DNA of 64,000 bases from Neoroseomonas soli (GTDB taxonomy: Bacteria > Pseudomonadota > Alphaproteobacteria > Acetobacterales > Acetobacteraceae): positions 1 to 64,000 of the forward strand of contig NZ_JAAEDM010000002.1 of assembly GCF_018129065.1 (NCBI RefSeq), in the 5' to 3' direction. The position numbers and the translations under genes were made by a program. The notes below the pieces were generated by a model that saw nothing but the letters and a program-made list of their open reading frames with translations, was not told where the DNA came from and ran no database searches. Below are positions 43,963-52,555 of this stretch, piece after piece (position 1 is the stretch's first letter; every line of letters begins with the position of its first letter).

Positions 43963-44745
43963 TCAGCGCCCTTCAAACACCGGCTTGCGCTTGTCCAGGA
44001 AGGCGCGGGCCGCGTTGCGGAAGTCCTCGGTGTAGGCGAAGGAGCCCTCGCGCACCCGGTCCTCCGCCGTGATCGGCAGTTCGCCGCGCAACTGCTGCAT
44101 CGCCCGCTTGTGGAACCGCGCCGAGAGCGGAGAACCCTGCGCGATCCGCTCCGCCAGCGCCTGCGCCTCCGCATGCACCGCGCCATCTTCGACCAGGCGG
44201 GAGAGCAGCCCCTTCGCCTGCGCTTCCTCCCCGGTGAAGACGCGGCCTTCGATCAGGATCTCCGCCGTCACCGCGTAGCCGACCATCTGCATGATGGGGT
44301 CGATTTCCTCATAGGCGTAGAAGATGCCGAGGTTGCGCGCGGGAATGCCCATCCGCGTCGCCGGCGATCCCACGCGGAAGTCGCACATCGTCGCGATCCC
44401 GCAGCCCCCGCCCATGGTCCAGCCGGAACACGCCGCGATGGTGGGATGGATGCAGGTGCGGATGGCGTGGAAGGCGCCGTGCAGTTCGCGGGCATAGACC
44501 TCCTCGCGTTCCGGAGTGCCGCGTTCGGCGGCGAAGGCGGCGATGTCCGCGCCGGCGCAGAAGGCTGCCTCCCCGGCGCCGCGCACGACAACGGCGCGCA
44601 GCGATTCATCGGCGGAGAGTGCGGCGAAGGCCTCCCCCAGCGCGACCCACATCGGCAGGTCGAGACAGTTGCGCTTGCCCTCTCGGTCGATGAGGACGGT
44701 GGCGATCACGCCCTCGCGGGACGTGCGGATCAGGTCGTGCGGCAT
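43963..44745 (-). CDS. Enoyl-CoA hydratase/isomerase (crotonase) family protein lacking the usual glutamates
   Basis: 260 residues with the crotonase fold: oxyanion-hole stretches AAFCAGADIAAF and CSGWTMGGGCGIATMCDFRV are intact. The two catalytic glutamates of classical enoyl-CoA hydratase (rat E144 and E164) correspond to G116 and A136 here. Simple hydration is therefore unlikely, and an isomerase, decarboxylase or thioesterase-like reaction on an acyl-CoA is more probable. It sits downstream of the 2-hydroxyacid dehydrogenase gene, separated by a tandem repeat. The ATG at 44745 is the start that begins the conserved domain. Confidence 0.82.
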   Translation of the reverse strand: MPHDLIRTSREGVIATVLIDREGKRNCLDLPMWVALGEAFAALSADESLRAVVVRGAGEAAFCAGADIAAFAAERGTPEREEVYARELHGAFHAIRTCIHPTIAACSGWTMGGGCGIATMCDFRVGSPATRMGIPARNLGIFYAYEEIDPIMQMVGYAVTAEILIEGRVFTGEEAQAKGLLSRLVEDGAVHAEAQALAERIAQGSPLSARFHKRAMQQLRGELPITAEDRVREGSFAYTEDFRNAARAFLDKRKPVFEGR

Positions 44746-44791
44746 GGGTGGGTTATAGCGGCGCGCCCTCGGCGCCACACTACCCTCAGCC

Positions 44792-44920
44792 GCGCCGAAA
44801 CCGTCGCTCGCGCGTCCGGCGCCACATCCCCGGTGCGCCGAAACCGCCGTTCGCGCTTCCGGCGCGCACCCCTGCTCGCGCCGAAACCGCCCGCGCGCCC
44901 GGCGCGAAACCGCCGCCCGC
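44792..44920. repeat. 43-bp direct tandem repeat, about three copies
   Basis: Units start GCGCCGAAACCG at 44792, 44835 and 44878 (period exactly 43). They share the form GCGCCGAAACCGnCG...TCGCGCnTCCGGCGC. The third is shortened and degenerates into GCGCGAAACCGCCG. Non-coding, between the dehydrogenase and crotonase genes. Confidence 0.75.
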
Positions 44921-44977
44921 GGCGCGGGACCCCGGAGCGCGGCGGCAACCCCGCCGGGCTACGCCGGCCAGGCGTGT

Positions 44978-45916
44978 TCACGCAACCCGGTGCAGCAACG
45001 CCTCTCCCGCGCCGAGCCGCCGCACATTCTCCGCAGCGATGGCGAAGGACCGGTCGAAGGTGCCCGTGGTCAGCCAGCCGACATGCGGCGTGACCACCAC
45101 GTTCGGCAGGCTAAACAGCGGATCGCGCGGATCGGCCGGCTCGGCGGCGAAGACATCCAGCCCCGCCGCGGCGAGGTGCCCCGATCGCAGGGCCGCCACC
45201 AGCGCCGCCTGGTCCACCAGCCCGCCGCGGGCGGTGTTCACCAGCACCGCACCCGGCTTCATGCGGGCCATGGCGCGCGCGTCGATCAGCCCGCGCGTTT
45301 CCGGCGTCTCTGGGATGTGCAGGGAGACGACGTCGCTCTCGGCCAGCAGCGCATCGAGGTCGCGGAATTCCCCCACCGCCCCGGCCTTCGCCGCGCGCGC
45401 CGTGTAGAGCACCCGGCAGCCCATCGCCGCCAGCACGGGCGCGAGCAGGGCAGGGATGGCGCCATACCCGACCAGCCCCACCGTCCGCCCGCCGAGTTCG
45501 AACAGCCCGTCCTGCAACGCCGGCGGCTGCGCCCAGCCGCGCCCCGCGCGCGTCTCGGCGTCGAAATGCGACACCCGCCGCAGCGCGCCCAGCATCAGCA
45601 GCAGCGTCAGTTCCGCCACCGCGCGGGAATTGGTGCCGGGCAGGTTGCACACCGCGATGCCGCGCGCCCGCGCCGCATCGAGGTCGATGGTGTTCACACC
45701 GACGCCGATCTTCTGGATCAGGCGCAGCCCAGGCGCCGCAGCGATGTGCGCCGCGGTCAGCGGCCGGAGCACGTGCCAGATGACCTCGGCCCAGGGCAGC
45801 GCCCTTGCGAGGCCGGCCTCATCCGCCTCGGAACAGACGCGAAGGTCGAGGCCGGGAAGGGCACGCAGCCGCGCCTCGAGTCCCGGTCCGGCGGCGTAGT
45901 GCAGCAGGACCTTCAT
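44978..45916 (-). CDS. D-2-hydroxyacid dehydrogenase family protein
   Basis: 312 residues. The NAD-binding motif reads LVGYGAIPALLAPVLAAMG (GxGxxP instead of GxGxxG). The catalytic arginine (NTARGGLVDQ), glutamate region (GLDVFAAEPADPRDPLF) and histidine (VVTPHVGWLT) are present. It reduces 2-oxoacids to D-2-hydroxyacids, or the reverse, with NAD(P)H. It is downstream of the kinase/enolase-like pair on the same strand but 328 bp away, so co-transcription is uncertain. Start 45916 gives MKVLLHYAAGPG. Confidence 0.85.
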   Translation of the reverse strand: MKVLLHYAAGPGLEARLRALPGLDLRVCSEADEAGLARALPWAEVIWHVLRPLTAAHIAAAPGLRLIQKIGVGVNTIDLDAARARGIAVCNLPGTNSRAVAELTLLLMLGALRRVSHFDAETRAGRGWAQPPALQDGLFELGGRTVGLVGYGAIPALLAPVLAAMGCRVLYTARAAKAGAVGEFRDLDALLAESDVVSLHIPETPETRGLIDARAMARMKPGAVLVNTARGGLVDQAALVAALRSGHLAAAGLDVFAAEPADPRDPLFSLPNVVVTPHVGWLTTGTFDRSFAIAAENVRRLGAGEALLHRVA

Positions 45917-46244
45917 GGGACGACCGCGGGGGGCGCCACGCGCGTCGCAGGCCAGGTCGATGCAAGCCCACCGGCCGAAAGGCCCTGGCCCTGTTCGGCC
46001 GGGATCTGGCTTTGATGGAGGAAGGCAGGTCCTCCGCCGCTTTCGTCCGGAAGAAAACCGCGGCCATCCGGCCGAAAACCACGCCACCCACCGCCATGGC
46101 GCACCGCCCGAAGGCCTGTAGAAACCGAGAGTTGATGGGGCGCCTGGGGATGGGCTATAGGAATATTATCAAGTCCCGGGCTCCCGGCCGAAGGCACCGG
46201 CAAGCGCGATAAAGCGATAAAATCTGTAAAATGATAAAGTGCCG
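45917..46244. promoter_or_regulatory. AT-rich control region with GATAAA repeats
   Basis: A 328-bp stretch without a supported gene. The part at 46155-46240 is far richer in A+T than the surroundings. It carries GATAAA at 46208, 46216 and 46233, the first two as an 8-bp direct repeat GCGATAAA. TTGATAATATT occurs on the minus strand near 46165, upstream of the dehydrogenase gene, and could hold its promoter, but no clear -35/-10 pair stands out. Confidence 0.4.
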
Positions 46245-47531
46245 TCATCGCGACCGCCCCAGCACCGCCCCGCCGGCGAAGCGCGCCCGGGCGCCAAGCG
46301 CCTCCTCGATCCGCAGCGCCTCGTTCCACTTCGCCATGCGCTCGGACCGCGCGAAGGAGCCGACCTTCAGTTGCCCCACGCCCCAGCCGAGGGCGAGATG
46401 CACGATGGTCACATCCTCCGTCTCGCCGGACCGCGCCGAGACGATCCCGGCATAGCCGACCTCCTTCGCCGCCTCCCAGGCCGCGCGCGTCTCGGTCAGC
46501 GTGCCGCGCTGGTTCGGCTTGATCAGCACGGTATTGGCGGCACCCGCCTTCGCCGCTTCCCGCACGCGGGCGGCGTCGGTCACCAGGAAGTCGTCGCCCA
46601 CCACCTGCACGCGATGGCCGACCTCCTTCGTGAAGGCGGCGAAGCCCGCGGCATCGTCCTCGGCGAGCGGGTCCTCGATGGAGGCGATCGGATAGGCGGA
46701 AAGCCAGCCGAGCAGCATGCGGATCATGCCGTCGGTATCCAGTTCGCGCCCCTCCAGCCCGAGCCGGTAGCGCCCACCCTTGCCGAAATCCGTCGCTGCG
46801 ATATCGAGCGCGATCGCCACCTGCTCGCCGGGCCGGAAGCCCGCGCGCTCGATGGCCTTCACCAGCGTTTCCAGCGCCTGCTCGTTGGCGGTGAAGGCCG
46901 GCCACCAGCCGCCTTCGTCGGCGACGCCCTGCAGCAGTCCGCGCTCCTTCATGATGGCGCCGGCGGCGCGGTAGACCTCGGCGGTCCAGTCGAGCGCCTC
47001 GGCGAAACTCGTCGCGGCCGGGCAGATCACCAGGAAATCCTGGATGTCCACCCGCCGCCCGGCATGCGCGCCGCCGCCGAGGATCTGGATCTGCGGCAGT
47101 GGCAGAAGCGTCGCGTCCTCGCCGCCCAGGTACTTCCACAGCAGCGTCCCGTTCGCATGCGCGGCGGCATGCGCAGCGGCCATGGACACCGCGAGCGTCG
47201 CATTGGCGCCGAGCCGCGACTTGTTCGGCGTGCCATCCAGCGCGATCAGCCGCGCATCCAGCGCCGCCTGGTCCGCCGCGTCGATGCCGGTGACGGCCGG
47301 CGCGATCTCCTCGTTCACCGAGGCGACGGCGCCCTTCACGTCATAGCCGCCGAAGGCCGCGCCGCCGTCGCGGCGGTCCAGCGCCTCGCCGCTGCCGGTG
47401 CTCGCGCCCGCGGGCGCGATGGCGAGGCCGCGTGCGCCGCCGGCGAGCCGCACCTCGGCCTCCACCGTCGGGCGTCCGCGGCTGTCCCACACACGGCGGC
47501 CGCGGATGGAGGCGATGGTGGTGTTGCTCAT
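46245..47531 (-). CDS. Enolase paralogue with altered active site
   Basis: 428 residues, enolase length and fold throughout. Retained (yeast numbering in brackets): S44 loop AGAST, H156 (H159), E206 in ADEGGWWP (E211), D243, E287 and D314 for Mg, K338 in LIKPNQRGTLTE (K345) and K389 in GQLKVG (K396). Changed: E168 is D165 (DIQDF) and the substrate-contacting H373 of SHRSGETED is A367 (SARSGETED). Phosphopyruvate hydratase activity is therefore doubtful, and another phospho-acid is a possible substrate. The ATG overlaps the kinase stop (ATGA). I infer that it acts on the product of that kinase. Confidence 0.85.
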   Translation of the reverse strand: MSNTTIASIRGRRVWDSRGRPTVEAEVRLAGGARGLAIAPAGASTGSGEALDRRDGGAAFGGYDVKGAVASVNEEIAPAVTGIDAADQAALDARLIALDGTPNKSRLGANATLAVSMAAAHAAAHANGTLLWKYLGGEDATLLPLPQIQILGGGAHAGRRVDIQDFLVICPAATSFAEALDWTAEVYRAAGAIMKERGLLQGVADEGGWWPAFTANEQALETLVKAIERAGFRPGEQVAIALDIAATDFGKGGRYRLGLEGRELDTDGMIRMLLGWLSAYPIASIEDPLAEDDAAGFAAFTKEVGHRVQVVGDDFLVTDAARVREAAKAGAANTVLIKPNQRGTLTETRAAWEAAKEVGYAGIVSARSGETEDVTIVHLALGWGVGQLKVGSFARSERMAKWNEALRIEEALGARARFAGGAVLGRSR

Positions 47532-48535
47532 AGGCCGAGTTCTTCCTCCCAGGCGAACCGCACCGTCCTCAGCCGGTCGGGCGGACATTGCAGCAGCGCG
47601 CGCGCCACGCGGCGCACGCGGTCCTTGTCCTGCTCCTCGGTCAGGTATTCGACCGGGCTCTTGCCGTCCACGCGGGCGAGGAAAAGCCCCGGCAGCAGGC
47701 TCGCCGCGCGGGCTTCCAGCGTGGCCGGCGCCTCCCACCCCACGCCGGCAAGATAGGCGGTGGCCAGCGCGTCGAAGCAACCGAGGAAGTCGCGCGCGGC
47801 GCGCGGCGTCCACAGGCATTTCAGCAGCAGGTGATTGAGGCAGAAGGCGAGGTCGAAGGCCGGATCGCCCCACCATGCGCATTCCGCATCGAGGAAGACC
47901 GGCCCCTTCGGTCCGACCAGGATGTTCTTCGGGCTGACGTCGCCGTGCACGAGCGTGCGCTTCGTCGCCGCCGTCCGCGCAACGAGCGCCTCCAGCGCAG
48001 GCGCGAGGTCGGGATGCGCGCGCGCGGTCGCGACCAGGTAGGGCTCGAGCCGGATGGCGTGGAACAGGTTGTCGGTCGGGAAGTCGGAGGAGATATCCGG
48101 CCGTTGCGCCATCCTTGCCTGGATGCGCGCGAGGCGACGGCCGACCTCCGCGGCGAAGGCGGCGTCGGCCCTGCCTTCGCGCAGGCGCTCCTTCCACACC
48201 GGATAGGCCTCGGGCGCGAGCCATTCCATCGCGAGCGTGCCCGTCGCCTCGTCCTGGCCGAGCAGGAGCGGGACGGAACAGGGCGCGGCCTCGCGTGCGT
48301 GCGTGAGCCAGCGGGCCTCGTAGCGATTGCGCACCACCGGCGCCTGCCAGTCGGCGGCCACCTTCAGCTTCGGCAGGGCGCGCTTGACGCAGACTTCCCG
48401 CCCGTCGGGCAGCACCACGCGCCAGATGTCGGAGGACACGCCGCCCGCAAGCGGCTGCCCGCGCGCCGTCGCCCCGGGGTCGAGCAGACCCATGGCGCGT
48501 AGCCCCTGCAGCATTTCTCCCGGTACGTTCGGCAT
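47528..48535 (-). CDS. APH-family phosphotransferase (small-molecule kinase)
   Basis: 335 residues with the aminoglycoside-phosphotransferase/choline-kinase fold: ATP-site Lys in VCVKRALPKL, catalytic loop LVHGDVSPKNILVG and metal-binding FLDAECAWWGDPAFDLAF. Members phosphorylate hydroxyls of sugars, choline, homoserine or antibiotics. Here the gene is fused by a 4-bp overlap to an enolase paralogue, which points to a metabolic substrate, not to drug resistance. The start at 48535 (MPNVPGEM) excludes a low-complexity upstream extension. It diverges from the protease-like gene by about 150 bp. Confidence 0.85.
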   Translation of the reverse strand: MPNVPGEMLQGLRAMGLLDPGATARGQPLAGGVSSDIWRVVLPDGREVCVKRALPKLKVAADWQAPVVRNRYEARWLTHAREAAPCSVPLLLGQDEATGTLAMEWLAPEAYPVWKERLREGRADAAFAAEVGRRLARIQARMAQRPDISSDFPTDNLFHAIRLEPYLVATARAHPDLAPALEALVARTAATKRTLVHGDVSPKNILVGPKGPVFLDAECAWWGDPAFDLAFCLNHLLLKCLWTPRAARDFLGCFDALATAYLAGVGWEAPATLEARAASLLPGLFLARVDGKSPVEYLTEEQDKDRVRRVARALLQCPPDRLRTVRFAWEEELGL

Positions 48536-48689
48536 TGCGGCGCGCAGCCTAACGCACCGGCGCCGGATGGCCAGATGGTCGCTCCATGGCGCCTTTGCGT
48601 GCCGGCCCGGCCGGCGCGCCATGCGCGCGGCGGCGGACCGTGCTAGTAACCGCGCTTTCCCCGCGACACGGAGCGCCGACGGACAGAGC

Positions 48690-49658
48690 ATGGCCAAGGA
48701 CGACTGGGATATCCCCGAACATCTTCAGCCCGACCCGACTGATATGTCCTTCGACCTCGACGCGGCGCTCGGCTGCGTCGTCGGCCTGCGGACCCAGGTT
48801 CCGGCGGATGCCTATACGTCGCGCGTCCTCGGCACTGAGCGGGAGGGCAGCGGCGTCGTCATCCGCGACGGCCTGGTCCTGACCATCGGCTACCTGGTCA
48901 CCGAGGCGGAGGGCATCTGGATCACCGCGGCGGACGGCCGTGCCGTGCCGGGCCACACCCTGGCCGTCGACCAGGAGACCGGCTTCGGGCTCGTGCAGGC
49001 GCTGGGCAGGCTCGGCGTCACGCCGATGGACCTCGGCGACAGCGAAGCCTTGCGCATCGGCGCGCCGGTGGTGCTCGCCGCGGCCGGCGGACGCGGGAAC
49101 GCGGTGGCCGCCAAGCTGGTCGCGCGCCAGCCCTTCGCCGGCTACTGGGAATACCTGCTCGAGGACGCGCTGTTCACCGCGCCGGCGCATCCCTCCTGGG
49201 GCGGGGCTGGGTTGATCGGGCCGGACGGCAAGCTGATGGGCATCGGCTCGCTGATCCTCCAGCAGGGCGAGGAGGGGCGGCGGCTCGACCTCAACATGGT
49301 CGTGCCGGTGCATCGGCTCTCGCCGATCCTGAACGACCTGATGACCTATGGCCGGGTGAACCGCCCGGCGCGGCCCTGGCTCGGCCTCTACGCCACCGAG
49401 GACGATGAGGGGGTGGCGATCGCCTCCCTCGCCCCCGGCGGGCCGGCGGAGAATTCCGGCGTGCGAAGCGGGGACCGCGTCCTCACCGTGGAGGGCGTGG
49501 CCGTGACCGACCTCGCGGAGCTGTGGCGGGCCGTCTGGGCCTGCGGGGATGCCGGGGCGACGGTGAAGCTGAAGCTCGGTCGCGCGCGGGGCTCGCGCGA
49601 CGTCGCGGTGGTCTCGGCGGATCGCGCTTCCTTCCTCAAACACCCGCGGATGCATTGA
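48690..49658 (+). CDS. HtrA/trypsin-fold pseudo-protease with PDZ domain
   Basis: 322 residues: a chymotrypsin-like double barrel (about 25-215) and a PDZ domain (about 225-305; PWLGLYATEDDEGVAIASLA, GGPAENSGVRSGDRVL). Compared with HtrA, the catalytic His is Tyr68 (VLTIGYLVTEA for LTNxHVV), the Asp is Gly98 (DQETGFGLVQA) and the Ser position reads SWGGAGL instead of GNSGGPL. All triad residues are lost, so it probably acts as a binding or scaffold protein. There is no signal peptide, so it is cytoplasmic. The next gene, a cupin, begins directly after its stop codon. Confidence 0.8.
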   Translation: MAKDDWDIPEHLQPDPTDMSFDLDAALGCVVGLRTQVPADAYTSRVLGTEREGSGVVIRDGLVLTIGYLVTEAEGIWITAADGRAVPGHTLAVDQETGFGLVQALGRLGVTPMDLGDSEALRIGAPVVLAAAGGRGNAVAAKLVARQPFAGYWEYLLEDALFTAPAHPSWGGAGLIGPDGKLMGIGSLILQQGEEGRRLDLNMVVPVHRLSPILNDLMTYGRVNRPARPWLGLYATEDDEGVAIASLAPGGPAENSGVRSGDRVLTVEGVAVTDLAELWRAVWACGDAGATVKLKLGRARGSRDVAVVSADRASFLKHPRMH

Positions 49659-50213
49659 ATGAGCCGCGTGGTCGTCGTCCCGCCCGGCCAGGGCGAGCAG
49701 CACTGGCAGCCCCAGCCCGCCAATGGCTGGATCGAGGTGCTGACCGCCCCGCGGCTGGCGGGCGCGCCGCCGGGCCTTTCGGCCGGGCTCCAGGAACTGC
49801 CGCCGCTCGGCAAGATCCGCGAGCACGCGCACCCCGCGCAGACCGAGATCTTCTGGATCATCCAGGGCCAGGCGCTGGCGCGGCTGGACGGGGTGGTGCG
49901 GCGCATCACCGCCGGCACCTTCATGGTCGCGCCGCCGCATGCGCGCCACGGCTTCATCAACGACGGCGACACGCCCTTCCGCATGCTGTGGATGCTGGTC
50001 CCGGCGGGGCTCGAGGAGTTCTTCGTCGCGATCGGCCGTCCCAAGGGGCCGGGCCTGCCCGACCCCACGCCCTATCCGCGGCCTACCGAGACGGGCGCGA
50101 TCGAACTCGCCACCGTGTTCGAGACGCTCGACCCGCCGCCCGAGGCGCCATGGGACACCGCGCCGATCACCGACCCTGCCGTGCTGGAGCCGCTGCGCCG
50201 CATCGCGGTGTGA
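49659..50213 (+). CDS. Cupin-domain protein
   Basis: 184 residues with one cupin barrel. Motif 1, IREHAHPAQTEIFWIIQG, gives the H-x-H...E metal ligands; motif 2, FMVAPPHARHGFIN, gives the late histidine. Such proteins are metal-dependent oxygenases, isomerases or binding proteins. The function is not recognisable. The ATG abuts the stop of the pseudo-protease gene with no gap, so the two are translated together and may work together. Confidence 0.85.
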   Translation: MSRVVVVPPGQGEQHWQPQPANGWIEVLTAPRLAGAPPGLSAGLQELPPLGKIREHAHPAQTEIFWIIQGQALARLDGVVRRITAGTFMVAPPHARHGFINDGDTPFRMLWMLVPAGLEEFFVAIGRPKGPGLPDPTPYPRPTETGAIELATVFETLDPPPEAPWDTAPITDPAVLEPLRRIAV

Positions 50214-50295
50214 CTTGCCGGGCCGCCCGTTTCGGGCCGAACATCCCCCGCAGGGCAGGCGGGCACGAACCCGCCACCACCAGTGGAGGGAACGA

Positions 50296-51630
50296 ATGAC
50301 CCGTGCAATCACGCGCCGCACGGCGCTCGCGGCCGGTGCCGGACTGATCGCGGCCCCGCCCATCGTGCGGCAGGCGAACGCGCAATCGCAGTTCGACTGG
50401 AAGCGCTTCGCCGGCGAGCGCATCGAGGTCAGCCTGACCGCCAATCCACGCAGCACGATCCTGATCCAGAACCAGCGCGAGTTCGAGGACATGACCGGCA
50501 TCCGCGTCGGCGCGGAGCAGATCCCCGAGCAGCAGCACCGGCAGAAATTCGCGATCGAGTTCGCCTCCGGGCGGGCCTCCTTCGACGTGGTGGGCATCAG
50601 CCTGCACGTGAACAAGCGCCAGGTCGGCCGTGCGCGCTGGTGCACGGACATCAAGGCGCTGATGGCCGATGCGTCCATCACCTCGCCCGATTTCGACTTC
50701 GCGGATTTCGGAGCGGGCGCGGTGGCCTATTCCACGCAGTCCGACGGGCGCATGGATACGCTGCCCGAGTTCACCGACTACTTCATCCTCTACTACAACA
50801 AGGAACTGCTCGCGGCGAAGAACATCGCCCCGCCGGCCACCTTCGACGAGATGTACGAGAGCGCGCGGCGGCTGAACGATTCCTCGCGCCAGATCTACGG
50901 CAATGTCGGGCGCGGGCTGCGCAACGCCAATGTCGTGCTCTATTCGTCCTTCCTGCTCGGCACCCAGCAGCGCGACTTCCTGGACGAGCAGCGCCGTCTG
51001 ATCAGCGACACGCCTGACGCCATCTGGGCGGGCGAGTTCTACAAGAAACTGCTGCGCGACTGCTCTCCGCCCGGCGTGTCCGGCTTCAACTGGAACGAGT
51101 GCCAGACGACCTTCATGCAGGGCCGCGCCGCCTTCTGGCTGGACGGCGTGGGCTTCGCCGCGCCGCTCGAGGACCGCACGCGCTCCCGCATCGCGGGCAA
51201 GGTCGGCTATGCGGTGGTGCCGCGCGGACCGGCGAACCACCACTGCGCCATGTTCGGCACCGGCTTCGGCATCGCCGAGACCAGCCGCAAGAAGGGCGCG
51301 GCCTGGTACTACCTGCAATGGGCCTCGGGGAAGGCGAACCAGTTGCGCTACCTGACCTCGGGCGCGGGCTCGCCGGCGCGGACCTCGCCCTACCGGAACG
51401 AGGAGGCCATCTCGCAGTCCCGCTTCTCGCGCGAGTTCTTCTCGACGCTGGTGGAGAGCGCGCGCATCAGCCGCCCCGGCCTGCCGGAGATCGTGCCCGT
51501 CACCGAATTCCGCGACACCATCGGCGCGGCGCTGACGAGCACGATCGGCGGCGCCGACGTGGCGACGGAGCTGAAGAAGGCGACGGAAGCCTTCCGCCCC
51601 GTGCTCGAGGCTTCCGAGCGCGCGGCCTGA
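50296..51630 (+). CDS. Sugar-type ABC transporter substrate-binding protein (SBP family 1)
   Basis: 444 residues. A twin-arginine-like signal (MTRAITRRTALAAGAGLIAA...ANAQ) precedes a family 1 extracellular binding protein: EFEDMTGIRVGAEQIPEQQ, YFILYYNKELLAAKNIAPPA and FMQGRAAFWLDG. It delivers sugars or polyols to the two permeases encoded next. GGAGGG lies upstream of the ATG. The first permease gene begins 4 bp after its stop. Confidence 0.9.
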   Translation: MTRAITRRTALAAGAGLIAAPPIVRQANAQSQFDWKRFAGERIEVSLTANPRSTILIQNQREFEDMTGIRVGAEQIPEQQHRQKFAIEFASGRASFDVVGISLHVNKRQVGRARWCTDIKALMADASITSPDFDFADFGAGAVAYSTQSDGRMDTLPEFTDYFILYYNKELLAAKNIAPPATFDEMYESARRLNDSSRQIYGNVGRGLRNANVVLYSSFLLGTQQRDFLDEQRRLISDTPDAIWAGEFYKKLLRDCSPPGVSGFNWNECQTTFMQGRAAFWLDGVGFAAPLEDRTRSRIAGKVGYAVVPRGPANHHCAMFGTGFGIAETSRKKGAAWYYLQWASGKANQLRYLTSGAGSPARTSPYRNEEAISQSRFSREFFSTLVESARISRPGLPEIVPVTEFRDTIGAALTSTIGGADVATELKKATEAFRPVLEASERAA

Positions 51631-51634
51631 CGCC

Positions 51635-52555
51635 ATGGAGGGCACGGCGAGCCTGGCAGGCACGGCGGCGGCGGGCGCAGCCCCCCGCCGGCGACGCAAC
51701 TATGCCCGGCACTACTGGTGGTTCGTCGTGCCCTGCGGCGCGGTGGTCCTCGGCACCATCGTCTTCCCGTGGGTCTTCACGCTGTACATGTCGGTGCACG
51801 AGTGGAGGCTCGGCGGCGGCAGGTCCTGGGTCGGCTTCGCCAACTACGCGAAGCTGGTGGAGGACGAACGCTTCCTGCTCTCGATCCTGCGCACGCTCTA
51901 CTTCACGGCGCTCTCGGTGCTGTTGCCGATGGTGCTGGGGCTGCTCGCCGCACTTGCCTTCCATCGCAAGTTCCCGCTGCGCGGGCTGGCGCGCACCATC
52001 TTCATCCTGCCGATGATGGCAACGCCCGTCGCCGTCGCGCTGGTCTGGACCATGATGTTCCACCCGCAGCTCGGCGTGCTGAACTGGCTGCTGCAACAGG
52101 TTGGGCTGCCGCCGTCCATGTGGGTCTATGCGCCCGAGACCGTCATCCCGACGCTGGTGCTGATCGAGGTCTGGCACTGGACGCCGCTGGTGATGCTGAT
52201 CCTGCTCGGCGGCCTGGCCTCGCTGCCGATCGATCCCTACGAGGCGGCGAAGATCGACGGCGCCACGCCATGGCAGGCGTTCCGGCACATCACGCTGCCG
52301 CTGTTGGCACCCTTCCTGGTGGTGGCGCTGATCATCCGCACCATCGACGCGCTGAAGGCCTTCGACACCATCTACGTCATCACCCAGGGCGGGCCGGGGA
52401 CGGCGAGCGAGACCATCAACATCTTTCTCTATCTGCAGGCCTTCGCCTACTACAACCTCGGCTATGCGAGCGCCGTGGTGGTGGTGTTCTTCACCATCAT
52501 CATCGCGCTCGCCATGGTGCTGCTCTGGACCCGCGCGCGGGTGAAGGACGCGTGA
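51635..52555 (+). CDS. Sugar ABC transporter permease (MalF/UgpA type)
   Basis: 306 residues, six membrane helices starting WWFVVPCGAVVLGTIVFPWV. The EAA loop is YEAAKIDGATPWQAFRHITL followed by PLLAPFLVV; TQGGPGTASETINIFLYLQA is typical of this subfamily. Its stop overlaps the start of the second permease by one base (TGATG). Confidence 0.92.
   Translation: MEGTASLAGTAAAGAAPRRRRNYARHYWWFVVPCGAVVLGTIVFPWVFTLYMSVHEWRLGGGRSWVGFANYAKLVEDERFLLSILRTLYFTALSVLLPMVLGLLAALAFHRKFPLRGLARTIFILPMMATPVAVALVWTMMFHPQLGVLNWLLQQVGLPPSMWVYAPETVIPTLVLIEVWHWTPLVMLILLGGLASLPIDPYEAAKIDGATPWQAFRHITLPLLAPFLVVALIIRTIDALKAFDTIYVITQGGPGTASETINIFLYLQAFAYYNLGYASAVVVVFFTIIIALAMVLLWTRARVKDA

Noticed and set aside
47528-48535. 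Aminoglycoside resistance gene
   Set aside because: Only the general APH/choline-kinase fold is seen; the coupling to an enolase paralogue favours a metabolic kinase.
48327-48689. Upstream extension of the pseudo-protease gene
   Set aside because: It overlaps the divergent kinase gene start and is Arg/Ser-rich; the ATG at 48690 begins the conserved protein.
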